Assembly (NCBI RefSeq): GCF_900215655.1
Contig: NZ_OBEN01000001.1
Span: 1-64,000, forward strand
Reading direction: 5' to 3'
DNA from: Hydrogenobacter hydrogenophilus
GTDB lineage: Bacteria > Aquificota > Aquificia > Aquificales > Aquificaceae
DNA: 64,000 nt
Under the pieces are notes generated by a model. It saw only the letters and a program-made list of their open reading frames with translations, had not been told where the DNA came from and searched no databases. Numbering within the stretch: the stretch's first letter is position 1; every line of letters begins with the position of its first letter. Below are positions 55,921 through 63,804 of the stretch, one piece after another. The position numbers and the translations under genes were made by a program.

Positions 55921-57123
55921 TTACTGCATATATTTTATCAAAATCTCCTTTGCGTATTTTTCTTTGTCCTTGTCATCTTCAGAAGCTATAAGCCCTAACA
56001 CCTTCCATCTTCTTTTTTCTCCAAAGGTGAAGTATATTCGTCCACCCCTTGGTTTTAGCTTAAAAACATTTTTAAGCCCTTTCATACTTTCCAAAGGTTC
56101 TCCCTCTTCCTTCATGTTTAGTATCAAAAGCTCTTTGATAAACTCGCGCTTTTTCTCTATCGGAAGGTGCATAAACTCGCTTATGGCTCTGTCTTCCATC
56201 TCTATGTTTTCAAGAAAGACGTTTAAGATCTCCCTATATATTTCTCCTTTGGTATTAATCTGTTTTTTCAGCTCCTGAAGTTCCAACTCTAAAAGTTCTT
56301 TCTTTTGGCTCACATCTTCTAAATGAGATCTTATCTTTGATATTTCAAGTTTCAGCTCTGTGTTCTCTTTTGAATACTCTTCCAAAAGGGATTCTAACTG
56401 TAAAAGTTCCTTTACTAATCTTTTTCTTTCCTTTCTTAGCTGTGCTATCTCTCCCTTTTGGTTTTTATCTTCCTGTCTCTGTAATAAATCAATAAGTTCA
56501 AAGAGCTTTCTGTTGGCTTCTGTGAGCCTTTCAAGCCTGCTTCGGTATTCATTCAGATGCATCTGTGCTTGGTTTATTCTCTGTATAAGCTCTTCCCTCT
56601 CTTTTAAAAGCTTCTGTTTTTCCATACTTTGGCTTTCTTCAAGCTGACTGAGTTTTACCTCCACTTGCTCCTTTTCCCTTCTTAGTAGATTCACCAGATC
56701 TTCCGCTAACCTTACCTGCTCTTTTATGTTTTCCAGCTCCCTTCTGTTTCTTTCTAACTCACTCTCAAGTCTTTTTTTCTCCTCAAGGAGCTCTTTTGTG
56801 TGTCTTTCCGTTGGGGATTCGAATAGCGACAGAAATATAAGCGTGATCAGAAAAGATGGTGTAAAATGGGTTATTGGGTCAAAACTCTGCGTGATCAAAG
56901 ATAAGCCCAGTATTTGGAAGAAAAATAGGTAAGAGAGCCAAGCCAAAGTGCTGTATCTATAACCAAAAAACCACGCAAGGTAAAGTGCAGAATCAAAAGA
57001 CATTAACATCACAAAGCTTTGAAGGTCATCAGGAAACAGTTTTATTGGAAGTTTCTCTGAGATGTACTCTAGTATAAAGTTATAGGCTACTATCAGGAAA
57101 AGAAGTTTTAAGCTTTCCTTCAT
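55921..57123 (-). CDS. Membrane-anchored coiled-coil protein with RelE-like C-terminus
   Basis: 400 residues. Three to four N-terminal membrane spans (residues 1-100), a long Glu/Lys/Leu coiled coil (about 105-290), then a compact C-terminal domain (about 295-400). The last 55 residues (GLKNVFKLKPRGGRIYFTF, RRWKVLGLIASEDDKDKE) resemble the core strands of RelE/HigB-like proteins. Not recognised as a known family. It heads the operon with the eRF1-like and NYN genes, so a link to RNA or ribosome control is possible. Confidence 0.72.
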   Translation of the reverse strand: MKESLKLLFLIVAYNFILEYISEKLPIKLFPDDLQSFVMLMSFDSALYLAWFFGYRYSTLAWLSYLFFFQILGLSLITQSFDPITHFTPSFLITLIFLSLFESPTERHTKELLEEKKRLESELERNRRELENIKEQVRLAEDLVNLLRREKEQVEVKLSQLEESQSMEKQKLLKEREELIQRINQAQMHLNEYRSRLERLTEANRKLFELIDLLQRQEDKNQKGEIAQLRKERKRLVKELLQLESLLEEYSKENTELKLEISKIRSHLEDVSQKKELLELELQELKKQINTKGEIYREILNVFLENIEMEDRAISEFMHLPIEKKREFIKELLILNMKEEGEPLESMKGLKNVFKLKPRGGRIYFTFGEKRRWKVLGLIASEDDKDKEKYAKEILIKYMQ

Positions 57124-57160
57124 ACATAAAAATATGTGCTTGATTGGGAATATAGTGTAG

Positions 57161-57207
57161 TATCATAAAAAACATGAACGAAACCCTCAAAAAAAGAGCT
57201 AACTACT
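57161..57207 (+). other. Out-of-frame 5' part of the endonuclease gene: -10, ATG and A7 tract
   Basis: TATCAT (57161-57166) is followed 7 nt later by an ATG at 57174 that opens MNETLKK and then an A7 tract (57189-57195). In the genomic sequence this frame ends early at a TGA. Removing one A gives MNETLKKELTTLWLCGFEP, which runs straight into the long endonuclease frame. The promoter spacing supports 57174 as the genuine start, so the gene is frameshifted, phase-variable or expressed by slippage. Confidence 0.6.
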
Positions 57208-57678
57208 TTGTGGCTATGCGGTTTTGAGCCTAACTTAGAAAAGCTTGGCTACAATGGGTATAGAATGGATGTTCAAACGGGTAAGGTTCAACACTGTGAA
57301 GTAAAGCCTCAAAACACTGAAAATACTAAGAAAAAATTAAACGGCGGGGGAAGCTTCAATGACTACACTGAAGAAAGGCTTTTAGCAGATCTTAGAAATA
57401 ACCCTAATGTTTTGATCTCTGGATTTGTAAAAGGAAAGCTCATCTACATCATAGAGGTTAAGTTCGAGTGCTTAAAAGACAGACTTGAAAAGCTTCTGAA
57501 AAAGCGGTTTCCGAGCGGAAGAAAGTCAGGCGAATACTTAAGGTCTGCGAGCTTTTCTCTCAAGGACTACATAAACTGCCCTCACTTTAAGTTAGCGTAT
57601 CTAAGAAGAGATTGGCAGGATTTTAAAGAATACCTTTCAAAAGACCTTATATCTCTTTTTGAGGTAAAAACATCATGA
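57208..57678 (+). CDS. Putative type II restriction endonuclease (5' end frameshifted)
   Basis: 156 residues readable from a TTG at 57208; 168 if the upstream A7 tract is one base shorter. Not recognised in detail. YRMDVQTGKVQHCEVKPQNTE contains an E-x-K preceded by an acidic residue, which could be a PD-(D/E)xK catalytic core, and LIYIIEVKFEC near 90 has another E-V-K. The next gene, overlapping 4 bp, is a methyltransferase, so this is probably its partner endonuclease. No RBS precedes the TTG. Confidence 0.65.
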   Translation: MWLCGFEPNLEKLGYNGYRMDVQTGKVQHCEVKPQNTENTKKKLNGGGSFNDYTEERLLADLRNNPNVLISGFVKGKLIYIIEVKFECLKDRLEKLLKKRFPSGRKSGEYLRSASFSLKDYINCPHFKLAYLRRDWQDFKEYLSKDLISLFEVKTS

Positions 57679-58493
57679 GCGCTATTGAGAACTTTCTAAA
57701 CAAAGTGATATGTGGTGATGTTCTACAGGTCCTCAGGGAAATACCAGACAACAGCATAGACTTGGGTATCACTTCTCCCCCCTACAACAAAAAGGAGAAA
57801 AACGGTGGATGGTTAGTTAGTAGAGTGATTTACAAGGGCTTTAAAGACAGCATGCCAGAAGAGGAATACCAAGCTTGGCAGGTAGAAGTGCTTAACGAAC
57901 TCCACAGGGTTATAAAACAGGGGGGAAGCTTTTTCTACAACCACAAGGTAAGGTACGAAAAGGGTAAGATGATACATCCTTTGGAGTGGCTTAGTAAAAC
58001 CAAGTGGGACTTGTGGCAGGAGATCATATGGAACAGAAAGATAGCAGGCAATATAAGAGGATGGCGCTTTTGGCATGTAGATGAGAGGATTTACTGGCTG
58101 GTAAAGGGAAAACCAAAAGAACTAAAACCTGAGCATGCCAAACTTACCTCTGTGTGGGAAATAAGACCTGAAACAGGACACAAGGATCATCCTGCGGTTT
58201 TCCCCTTAGAGCTTCCTGTGAGGATCATTTATTCCATTCTTGGACAAGAAAAAGGTGTGGTAATAGATCCTTTTTGCGGGACTGGAACTACCTTAGTGGC
58301 GAGCAAATTGCTTGGTAAGGACTACATAGGTATAGATATATCAGAAGAGTATGTGCGCTACGCTCAAGAGAGGCTCGCTCAGGCACACAAAGAGAGACAG
58401 GCGGTTCTTAGGGAGATAGCTTTGCATACTACTGAACTCACCTTCAAAGAGAGGAAGAGTATGGGACTCTGGAACAAAAGAAGCTCACGATAA
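57675..58493 (+). CDS. Beta-class DNA methyltransferase (TSPPY)
   Basis: 272 residues. Motif IV TSPPY at residues 33-37 precedes the SAM-binding motif I DPFCGTGTT at 198-206, the circular order of beta-class enzymes. DYIGIDISEEYV near 215 is motif II. SPPY occurs in both N4-cytosine and N6-adenine methylases, so the modified base is undecided. There are about 40 extra basic residues at the C-terminus. Overlap with the preceding frame (ATGA) marks a restriction-modification pair that protects self DNA. Confidence 0.92.
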   Translation: MSAIENFLNKVICGDVLQVLREIPDNSIDLGITSPPYNKKEKNGGWLVSRVIYKGFKDSMPEEEYQAWQVEVLNELHRVIKQGGSFFYNHKVRYEKGKMIHPLEWLSKTKWDLWQEIIWNRKIAGNIRGWRFWHVDERIYWLVKGKPKELKPEHAKLTSVWEIRPETGHKDHPAVFPLELPVRIIYSILGQEKGVVIDPFCGTGTTLVASKLLGKDYIGIDISEEYVRYAQERLAQAHKERQAVLREIALHTTELTFKERKSMGLWNKRSSR

Positions 58494-58502
58494 AAATCTT
58501 GT

Positions 58503-58508
58503 TATACT
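58503..58508 (+). promoter_or_regulatory. -10 box of rhomboid-pdxA
   Basis: TATACT with 6 nt to the ATG at 58515 and no RBS: leaderless spacing. Confidence 0.5.
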
Positions 58509-58514
58509 TATAGA

Positions 58515-59174
58515 ATGTTTCCTATAAAGGACATCAATAGGAGCAGAAGTTTTCCTTTGGTGAATCTTCTGATCATACTAATTTGTTCCGCTGTCTGGTT
58601 GCATCAGGTTAGTCTTGATGAGGAGGAAATGAACCTTTTTATATACCACTATGGACTTGTACCTGTTGATATCCTTTATAGACCCTACACTTTGATCACT
58701 CACATGTTTCTGCACGGAAGCTGGCTACACATCATAGGCAATATGTGGTTTTTGTGGGTCTTTGGGGATAATGTGGAAGATAGGCTTGGGAGGTTAAGGT
58801 ATTTGGTTTTTTATCTGCTTTCAGGTCTGGGTGCTGCACTTTTGCAAACTATAGTGAGCTTCTTGTTTGGTGGAGCTGATGTGCCTATGGTGGGGGCAAG
58901 TGGTGCCATAAGTGGGGTGTTGGGTGCATACCTTTGGCTCTTCCCTCATGCCAGAATATTAGCTTTGGTCCCCATATTTATCTTTTTAACTTTCGTTGAG
59001 GTGCCTGCTGTTCTTTTCATAGGTCTGTGGATACTTATTCAAGTGTTTAATGGTATTCTTACCCTTCCTTTTGCGCATGGGGGTGGTGTAGCGTGGTTTG
59101 CTCACATAGGTGGGTTTGGTGTGGGATACTTGCTTGTTAGGTTCTTTTACCGAAAGGGGTGGTACTACTTATGA
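58515..59174 (+). CDS. Rhomboid-family intramembrane serine protease
   Basis: 219 residues, about six membrane spans. The catalytic Ser is in GASGAISGVLGAY near 137, the His in WFAHIGGFGVGYL near 197, and the oxyanion/His-Asn helix in HMFLHGSWLHIIGNMWFLW near 68. It cleaves membrane proteins within the bilayer; its substrate is unknown. The stop shares ATGA with pdxA. Confidence 0.94.
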   Translation: MFPIKDINRSRSFPLVNLLIILICSAVWLHQVSLDEEEMNLFIYHYGLVPVDILYRPYTLITHMFLHGSWLHIIGNMWFLWVFGDNVEDRLGRLRYLVFYLLSGLGAALLQTIVSFLFGGADVPMVGASGAISGVLGAYLWLFPHARILALVPIFIFLTFVEVPAVLFIGLWILIQVFNGILTLPFAHGGGVAWFAHIGGFGVGYLLVRFFYRKGWYYL

Positions 59175-60136
59175 TAAGGATAGGTATAACCATAGGAGAT
59201 CCTGCAGGAGTTGGTCCAGAACTGATCGTAAAGCTTTTGGATCACTTAGATCCCCAAAAAGCTTACATAGTGTACGGTGAGAAAAAGATAATAAAACACG
59301 CACAAGAGCTTTTGGGAAAGAGTGTTGAGATGAAAGACATATACACGATAGATGAAGTAAATGCTCCGGGTATTTATATAGCGGACCTTGATATATGCGA
59401 AACAGAAAGACCCATGCCTTCTTTAACTTCTGGTAAAGTTGCTGTTGCTTACTTGGGAAGGGCTGTGGTAGATGCTGTTTACCGTAAAATACATGGGCTT
59501 TTGACCATGCCTATAAACAAGTTCTGGGCTAAGCTTGCTGGATTTTCTTACGAAGGTCAAACAGAGTTTCTTGCTCAGGCTTTTAGTACAAAAGATTATG
59601 CCATGCTCATGTATTCAGAGAGGATAAAAGTGGTTCTTCTTTCTACACACATACCCCTCAGTGAAGCCATAACGCATGTGAAAAAGGAAAAGATAGATCA
59701 GAAGGTAAGACTTGTAGTGCGTGAGTTTAAAAGGCTCTTTGGCTATGAGCCATCTGTAGGCGTTCTTGGTTTGAATCCACATGCGGGAGAGATGGGACAG
59801 ATAGGTAGAGAGGATATGGAAGAGATCCTACCTGCTGTGGAAAAGTTAAAAGGTGAAGGTTTTAAGGTAGAAGGACCTCTCTCTCCGGATAGTGCATTTC
59901 TAAAACCTGATGCTTTTGATGTGTTTTTGTGTATGTATCATGACCAAGGGCTTATTCCTTTCAAGATATTTGCCTTTAATGAAGGTGTGAATTTAACCAT
60001 TGGTATACCTTTTGTAAGAACATCTCCGGATCACGGAACCGCTTACGACATAGCGTGGAAGGGTATAGCGGAAGTCTCATCCTCTTTGAACGCTCTTAAG
60101 CTGTGTGAAAAATTGGCAGAGAGATGTTTAGAGTAG
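59171..60136 (+). CDS. pdxA: 4-hydroxythreonine-4-phosphate dehydrogenase
   Basis: Oxidises 4-phosphohydroxythreonine in pyridoxal phosphate synthesis, the cofactor of BioA and HemL here. About 321 residues. Motifs: IGITIGDPAGVGPELIVKLL at the start, GLNPHAGEMGQIGREDME near 196 and MYHDQGLIPFKIFAF near 253 (metal-binding His and Asp); TSPDHGTAYDIA near 280. ATG at 59171 was chosen because it overlaps the rhomboid stop, whereas the frame upstream lies inside that gene. Confidence 0.96.
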   Translation: MIRIGITIGDPAGVGPELIVKLLDHLDPQKAYIVYGEKKIIKHAQELLGKSVEMKDIYTIDEVNAPGIYIADLDICETERPMPSLTSGKVAVAYLGRAVVDAVYRKIHGLLTMPINKFWAKLAGFSYEGQTEFLAQAFSTKDYAMLMYSERIKVVLLSTHIPLSEAITHVKKEKIDQKVRLVVREFKRLFGYEPSVGVLGLNPHAGEMGQIGREDMEEILPAVEKLKGEGFKVEGPLSPDSAFLKPDAFDVFLCMYHDQGLIPFKIFAFNEGVNLTIGIPFVRTSPDHGTAYDIAWKGIAEVSSSLNALKLCEKLAERCLE

Positions 60137-60137
60137 T

Positions 60138-61046
60138 TTACCTTCTTTCTATTTCCTTTATCTGCTCAAGTACTTCTTGAGCTTTCCTTTTATTGTTTGT
60201 AGAAATATAGATTTCGTAAGCTCTTTTGAGAAACTCTTTTGCAGAGCTAAGGTCTGATCTATCTCTGTAGAAAAGGCCTAATTTTAAGTATGCATGCGCC
60301 ATAAGCTGTTTGTCTTTTTGTGCCTTGGCTATTTCCAAGCCTCTTATGAGATATTCAGAAGCACTCTTAAAGTCCCTATTTAACCTATATGCATCCCCCA
60401 AATCTATAAGCAAAGCTCCAATAAGTTTTTTATCACCTGTTTTTTCTGCATACTTATAAGCCATCTTATAATTTTCAATAGCATCCTTGTATTTTCCTTG
60501 TTTAACATAAGCTTGAGCTATGTTTCTGTAGACTAAAACTCCGTCTTTTGGGTCAGAAATGAAATGTGTGGACTTCTGGTAATACTCTATTGCTTTTGTG
60601 TAATCTCCCATACTCTGGTATATATCCGCTATATTTACATTAGCAATAAACTGACCTTTTGTATCGTCTAACTCCCTGCTTATAGAAAGGTGCTTTTGGT
60701 GATATTCAAGCGCTTTAATTGTGTCTCCTTTCAGATGATACATAAAGCCTAAGCGATTATAAATAACAGCAAGATCTTCGTAAGATGGTGCCACTTGCTC
60801 TGCTTTTTTCATGGTGTTTATAGCATTTTCCAGTTCCCCTTTATGAAGGTATGCCGTACTCAGGCACAAGTAAGGTTCTGCGTTCCTGGGGTAAGCCTCT
60901 ATGGCGGTTTTGCTTATTTCTATAGCTTTTTGATAGTTCCCAGCTTTTATGTAATGTTGACACTCTTCTGGATAAAAAACCACCTGAGCACACGATGTTA
61001 AAAACACAAAGGGCAAAAAAAAGATTTTGTTCCTAAGTTTTTTCAC
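60138..61046 (-). CDS. TPR-repeat lipoprotein
   Basis: 302 residues with a GTG start. The lipoprotein signal FFLPFVFLTSC has its Cys at residue 19. Six to seven tetratricopeptide repeats follow (for example YIKAGNYQKAIEISKTAIE, YLHKGELENAINTMKKAEQ, SMGDYTKAIEYYQKS). It is a scaffold in the outer membrane or periplasm; partner unknown. Minus TACAAT lies 7 nt before the GTG. It is divergent from mnmC2 with overlapping -10 boxes. Confidence 0.88.
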   Translation of the reverse strand: MKKLRNKIFFLPFVFLTSCAQVVFYPEECQHYIKAGNYQKAIEISKTAIEAYPRNAEPYLCLSTAYLHKGELENAINTMKKAEQVAPSYEDLAVIYNRLGFMYHLKGDTIKALEYHQKHLSISRELDDTKGQFIANVNIADIYQSMGDYTKAIEYYQKSTHFISDPKDGVLVYRNIAQAYVKQGKYKDAIENYKMAYKYAEKTGDKKLIGALLIDLGDAYRLNRDFKSASEYLIRGLEIAKAQKDKQLMAHAYLKLGLFYRDRSDLSSAKEFLKRAYEIYISTNNKRKAQEVLEQIKEIERR

Positions 61047-61049
61047 GGG

Positions 61050-61059
61050 TAAAATTGTA
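61050..61059. promoter_or_regulatory. Overlapping divergent -10 boxes (TPR lipoprotein / mnmC2)
   Basis: Plus TAAAAT (61050-61055) lies 6 nt from the mnmC2 ATG. Minus TACAAT (61059-61054) lies 7 nt from the lipoprotein GTG. The two boxes overlap by two bases in a 15-bp gap between start codons. Confidence 0.5.
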
Positions 61060-61061
61060 TC

Positions 61062-62039
61062 ATGGAAAGCTTAGATTACCAGATTTTTTCAACCCTTGAA
61101 AGATGTCTTTCAGAAAGAGGACTCACTCTTGATGAAAGAAGCACAGATAACATCATCAAAGATATAAAAGCTTGGCTCAAGCCTTCTGTAGAGGCAAGGG
61201 GTATTATAGCTACCCAAGATGGTAGTTTGACCCTCATAAGCGATAAGTACGGAGAGCCTTACCACAGCTTAACAGCAGGAGCTATAAGTGAGTGTCTTGT
61301 AAAGTTTATAGAGCCCTCTCAGATAGTCAAAAAGGCACAAAAGGGAAAGGTAAGAATATTAGATGTGGGGTTTGGTTTAGGTTATAACTTGGCAGTTGCT
61401 TTGGAGCGTATAAAAACTGTAAATCCTTACGCGCAGGTGGAGATAATATCCTTTGAAAAGGAACTTCCAGAAATCATACCCCTTTTGCCTGAACCTTATA
61501 AAGGCTATCAGAAGCTTTTGCTTGATGGACTTCCAGAATTCTGTAAAGATGGGATAAGTTTTAGGCTTCTTTTGGGGGATGCAAGAGAGAGCATAAGAAA
61601 AATTGAGAACTTTTTTGCAGATGCGGTGTTTCACGACGGATTTTCTCCTTACAGAAATCCAGAGTTATGGACCTATGAGTTTTTAAGAGAAATAAAAATA
61701 CACATATCTTTGGAAGGCATTTGGGTATCCTACACCTCTTCTTTAGCGGTGCGCAAGGCTCTAAAGATGTTAGGCTTTGGTATCGCAACTTCACAAAGCG
61801 TAGGGAGGAAAAAAGGAGGCACTGTAGCATCTCTTACCTTAAGGGATCTTCTGACCGCAGAGGAATTAAAAAAGCTAATTACATCACCTTACGCAACACC
61901 CTTCAGGGATGAGACGCTAAAGGCAGAGCCTCTTGAGATACTCATAAACTATAGGATAAATGTGGAACTTCTCAAAATGGCCCAGGGCGGAATCGAACCG
62001 CCGACACCCCGGTTTTCAGCCGGGTGCTCTACCAACTGA
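61062..62039 (+). CDS. mnmC2: tRNA methyltransferase MnmC2-like (DUF752)
   Basis: 325 residues. SAM motif I ILDVGFGLGYNLAVALE is near 101 and the catalytic-loop motif DGFSPYRNPELWTYEFL near 192. The stand-alone DUF752 protein of Aquifex aeolicus is characterised as the methylase that finishes the mnm5U34 wobble modification without a fused MnmC1 oxidase. This looks like the same type. The frame has no stop before the tRNA-Phe gene and ends inside its antisense strand (62 bp), so the last 20 residues are tRNA-antisense sequence. Confidence 0.88.
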   Translation: MESLDYQIFSTLERCLSERGLTLDERSTDNIIKDIKAWLKPSVEARGIIATQDGSLTLISDKYGEPYHSLTAGAISECLVKFIEPSQIVKKAQKGKVRILDVGFGLGYNLAVALERIKTVNPYAQVEIISFEKELPEIIPLLPEPYKGYQKLLLDGLPEFCKDGISFRLLLGDARESIRKIENFFADAVFHDGFSPYRNPELWTYEFLREIKIHISLEGIWVSYTSSLAVRKALKMLGFGIATSQSVGRKKGGTVASLTLRDLLTAEELKKLITSPYATPFRDETLKAEPLEILINYRINVELLKMAQGGIEPPTPRFSAGCSTN

Positions 62040-62050
62040 GCTACCGGGCC
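61978..62050 (-). tRNA. tRNA-Phe (GAA)
   Basis: Acceptor stem GGCCCGG/CTGGGCC (one G-T), anticodon stem CCCGG/CCGGG around CTGAAAA giving anticodon GAA, D-arm GTAGCTCAGTTGGTAGAGC-type. CCA is not encoded. The 3' part is antisense to the end of mnmC2. Confidence 0.96.
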
Positions 62051-62062
62051 TTATAAGAAAAC

Positions 62063-62070
62063 ATTATAAT
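62063..62070. promoter_or_regulatory. Divergent -10 boxes (tRNA-Phe / murB)
   Basis: ATTATAAT holds TATAAT on both strands. The minus box ends 12 nt before the tRNA-Phe 5' end. The plus box is 14 nt before the murB ATG, with AAAAGG as RBS between. Confidence 0.55.
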
Positions 62071-62084
62071 AGATTTTAAAAAGG

Positions 62085-62963
62085 ATGCGCATAGAAAAGG
62101 AAGCAGACCTAACAAACTACACCACTATAAAGATAGGTGGAAAAGCAAGTTTTTTGTGTTTTCCTTCCACCTACGAGGAGGTATATCATGCTATAAGTTT
62201 TGCTCAGGATAAGGACCTTCCTGTGTTTTTTCTCGGAAGGGGTTCTAATACCATATTTGGAGACTACAAAGGTGTAGTTATAGTGACGCGAGAGCTCAGA
62301 GAAATGAAGGTTAGGCGAGAAGGGGATAAAGTTTATGTGTCTGCAGAGTGCGGGGTGCTCCTTTCACAGCTCATCAAACTTGCAGTAGATATGAACCTAC
62401 AGGGTATTTACAGGCTTGCGGGTTTTCCTGCCACCGTAGGTGGTGCTGTTGCTATGAATGCAGGAGCCTTCGGCTGTGAAATATCCCAACACATAAAGAG
62501 CCTTTTGGTTATGGCTTGGGACGGCACTATAGAAAGGTTTTCTGCTGAAGAACTTAGCTTTGGATATAGGTCTTCTCCTTTTCCAAAGATGGGTATAGTG
62601 CTAAGAGCTGATTTTGAGTTTGACATTGCAGATTTTGATGTAAAAAATGAGTACCAACTTATAAAGGAAAGGCGAAAACGCACACAACCCATAAACATGC
62701 CCACTTCAGGCTCTACTTTTAAAAATCCCCCTGGTACTTACGCAGGAGAGCTTCTTGAAAAAGTGGGTATGAAAGGTTATAGGGTAGGTGATACCGCTCT
62801 TTCTGACTTGCATGCCAACTTCTTAGTGAACTTAGGAAGAGGTAAATTTACAGAAGTGATTAAGATACTGCAAGAAGCCAAGAAGAGAGTTTACGAAGAA
62901 TTTGGCATAGAGCTTGAAGAGGAGGTAAGGCTAATTGAGAGTTGTGGTGCTTATGGGAGGTAA
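62085..62963 (+). CDS. murB: UDP-N-acetylenolpyruvoylglucosamine reductase
   Basis: FAD enzyme completing UDP-MurNAc for peptidoglycan. 292 residues. Motifs: FFLGRGSNTIFGDYKGVVI near 45, GFPATVGGAVAMNAGAFG near 111 and PTSGSTFKNPPGTYAGELL near 207 (catalytic Ser). The stop region overlaps ddl by 29 bp, and ftsQ follows, the conserved murB-ddl-ftsQ cell-wall/division order. Confidence 0.97.
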   Translation: MRIEKEADLTNYTTIKIGGKASFLCFPSTYEEVYHAISFAQDKDLPVFFLGRGSNTIFGDYKGVVIVTRELREMKVRREGDKVYVSAECGVLLSQLIKLAVDMNLQGIYRLAGFPATVGGAVAMNAGAFGCEISQHIKSLLVMAWDGTIERFSAEELSFGYRSSPFPKMGIVLRADFEFDIADFDVKNEYQLIKERRKRTQPINMPTSGSTFKNPPGTYAGELLEKVGMKGYRVGDTALSDLHANFLVNLGRGKFTEVIKILQEAKKRVYEEFGIELEEEVRLIESCGAYGR

Positions 62964-63801
62964 GTCCCAAGAGAGGGAGATCTCCATAAAAACAGGAAAT
63001 GCCATCTTGAAAGCTTTGAGAGAGTTAGGACACGAAGCTATTCCTCTTGACTTAGACGAAACCCTCTGCCAAAAACTCCTTGAGCTAAAACCTGATAAGG
63101 TGTTTATAGCACTTCACGGCACTTACGGAGAGGACGGAAGAGTGCAGGGACTTCTGGATATCCTCGGTATTCCCTACACAGGCTCAGGAGTTCTGGGTAG
63201 CTGTCTTGCCATGGACAAGGAGATAACCAAAAAGATACTTACCTATCACCATATACCAGTACCCAACGGAGTGTGTGTGCGCAGAGGTGAGGAAATAAAC
63301 TGGGACAAGTTCCCAGCCATAGTAAAGCCGGCAGATCAAGGCTCAAGCGTAGGGCTCTATTTAGTAAAGGAAAAAGAGGAGTTAAACTCAGCAATAAGAA
63401 AAATCTTTAACATTTCCCAAAAGGTACTTATAGAGGAGTATATAGAAGGTAGAGACATAACAGTAGGTATACTCAAAGATCAAGCCCTACCACCTTTAGA
63501 AGTGCGCCCAAAAAGAAACATTTATGACTATGAGAGCAAATACACTAAGGGTATGTCTGAGTATATCTTTTTAGAAGACGATGAGCTAATAAAAAAGCTT
63601 CAGGATATAGCTTTAAAAGTGCACAAATACTTGGAGCTCAAAGATATATCAAGGATAGATTTTAGACTTTCAGAAGATGGTACTCCGTATGTGTTAGAAG
63701 CCAATACCATACCCGGTATGACGGAGCTAAGCCTATTTCCTATGATGTGCATGAAAAAAGGCATTGATTTTAAAAGAATGGTACATATGTTATTATTTTA
63801 A
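62935..63801 (+). CDS. ddl: D-alanine--D-alanine ligase
   Basis: 288 residues, ATP-grasp enzyme making the D-Ala-D-Ala end of the peptidoglycan stem. Motifs: VVVLMGGKSQEREISIKTG at the start, IALHGTYGEDGRVQGLLD near 61, PAIVKPADQGSSVGLY near 126 and EANTIPGMTELSLFPMM near 258. TTG start at 62935 chosen: GAGGAGG precedes it and the frame gives the expected N-terminus, with ATG only further inside the glycine loop. Confidence 0.96.
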   Translation: MRVVVLMGGKSQEREISIKTGNAILKALRELGHEAIPLDLDETLCQKLLELKPDKVFIALHGTYGEDGRVQGLLDILGIPYTGSGVLGSCLAMDKEITKKILTYHHIPVPNGVCVRRGEEINWDKFPAIVKPADQGSSVGLYLVKEKEELNSAIRKIFNISQKVLIEEYIEGRDITVGILKDQALPPLEVRPKRNIYDYESKYTKGMSEYIFLEDDELIKKLQDIALKVHKYLELKDISRIDFRLSEDGTPYVLEANTIPGMTELSLFPMMCMKKGIDFKRMVHMLLF

Positions 63802-63804
63802 GCT

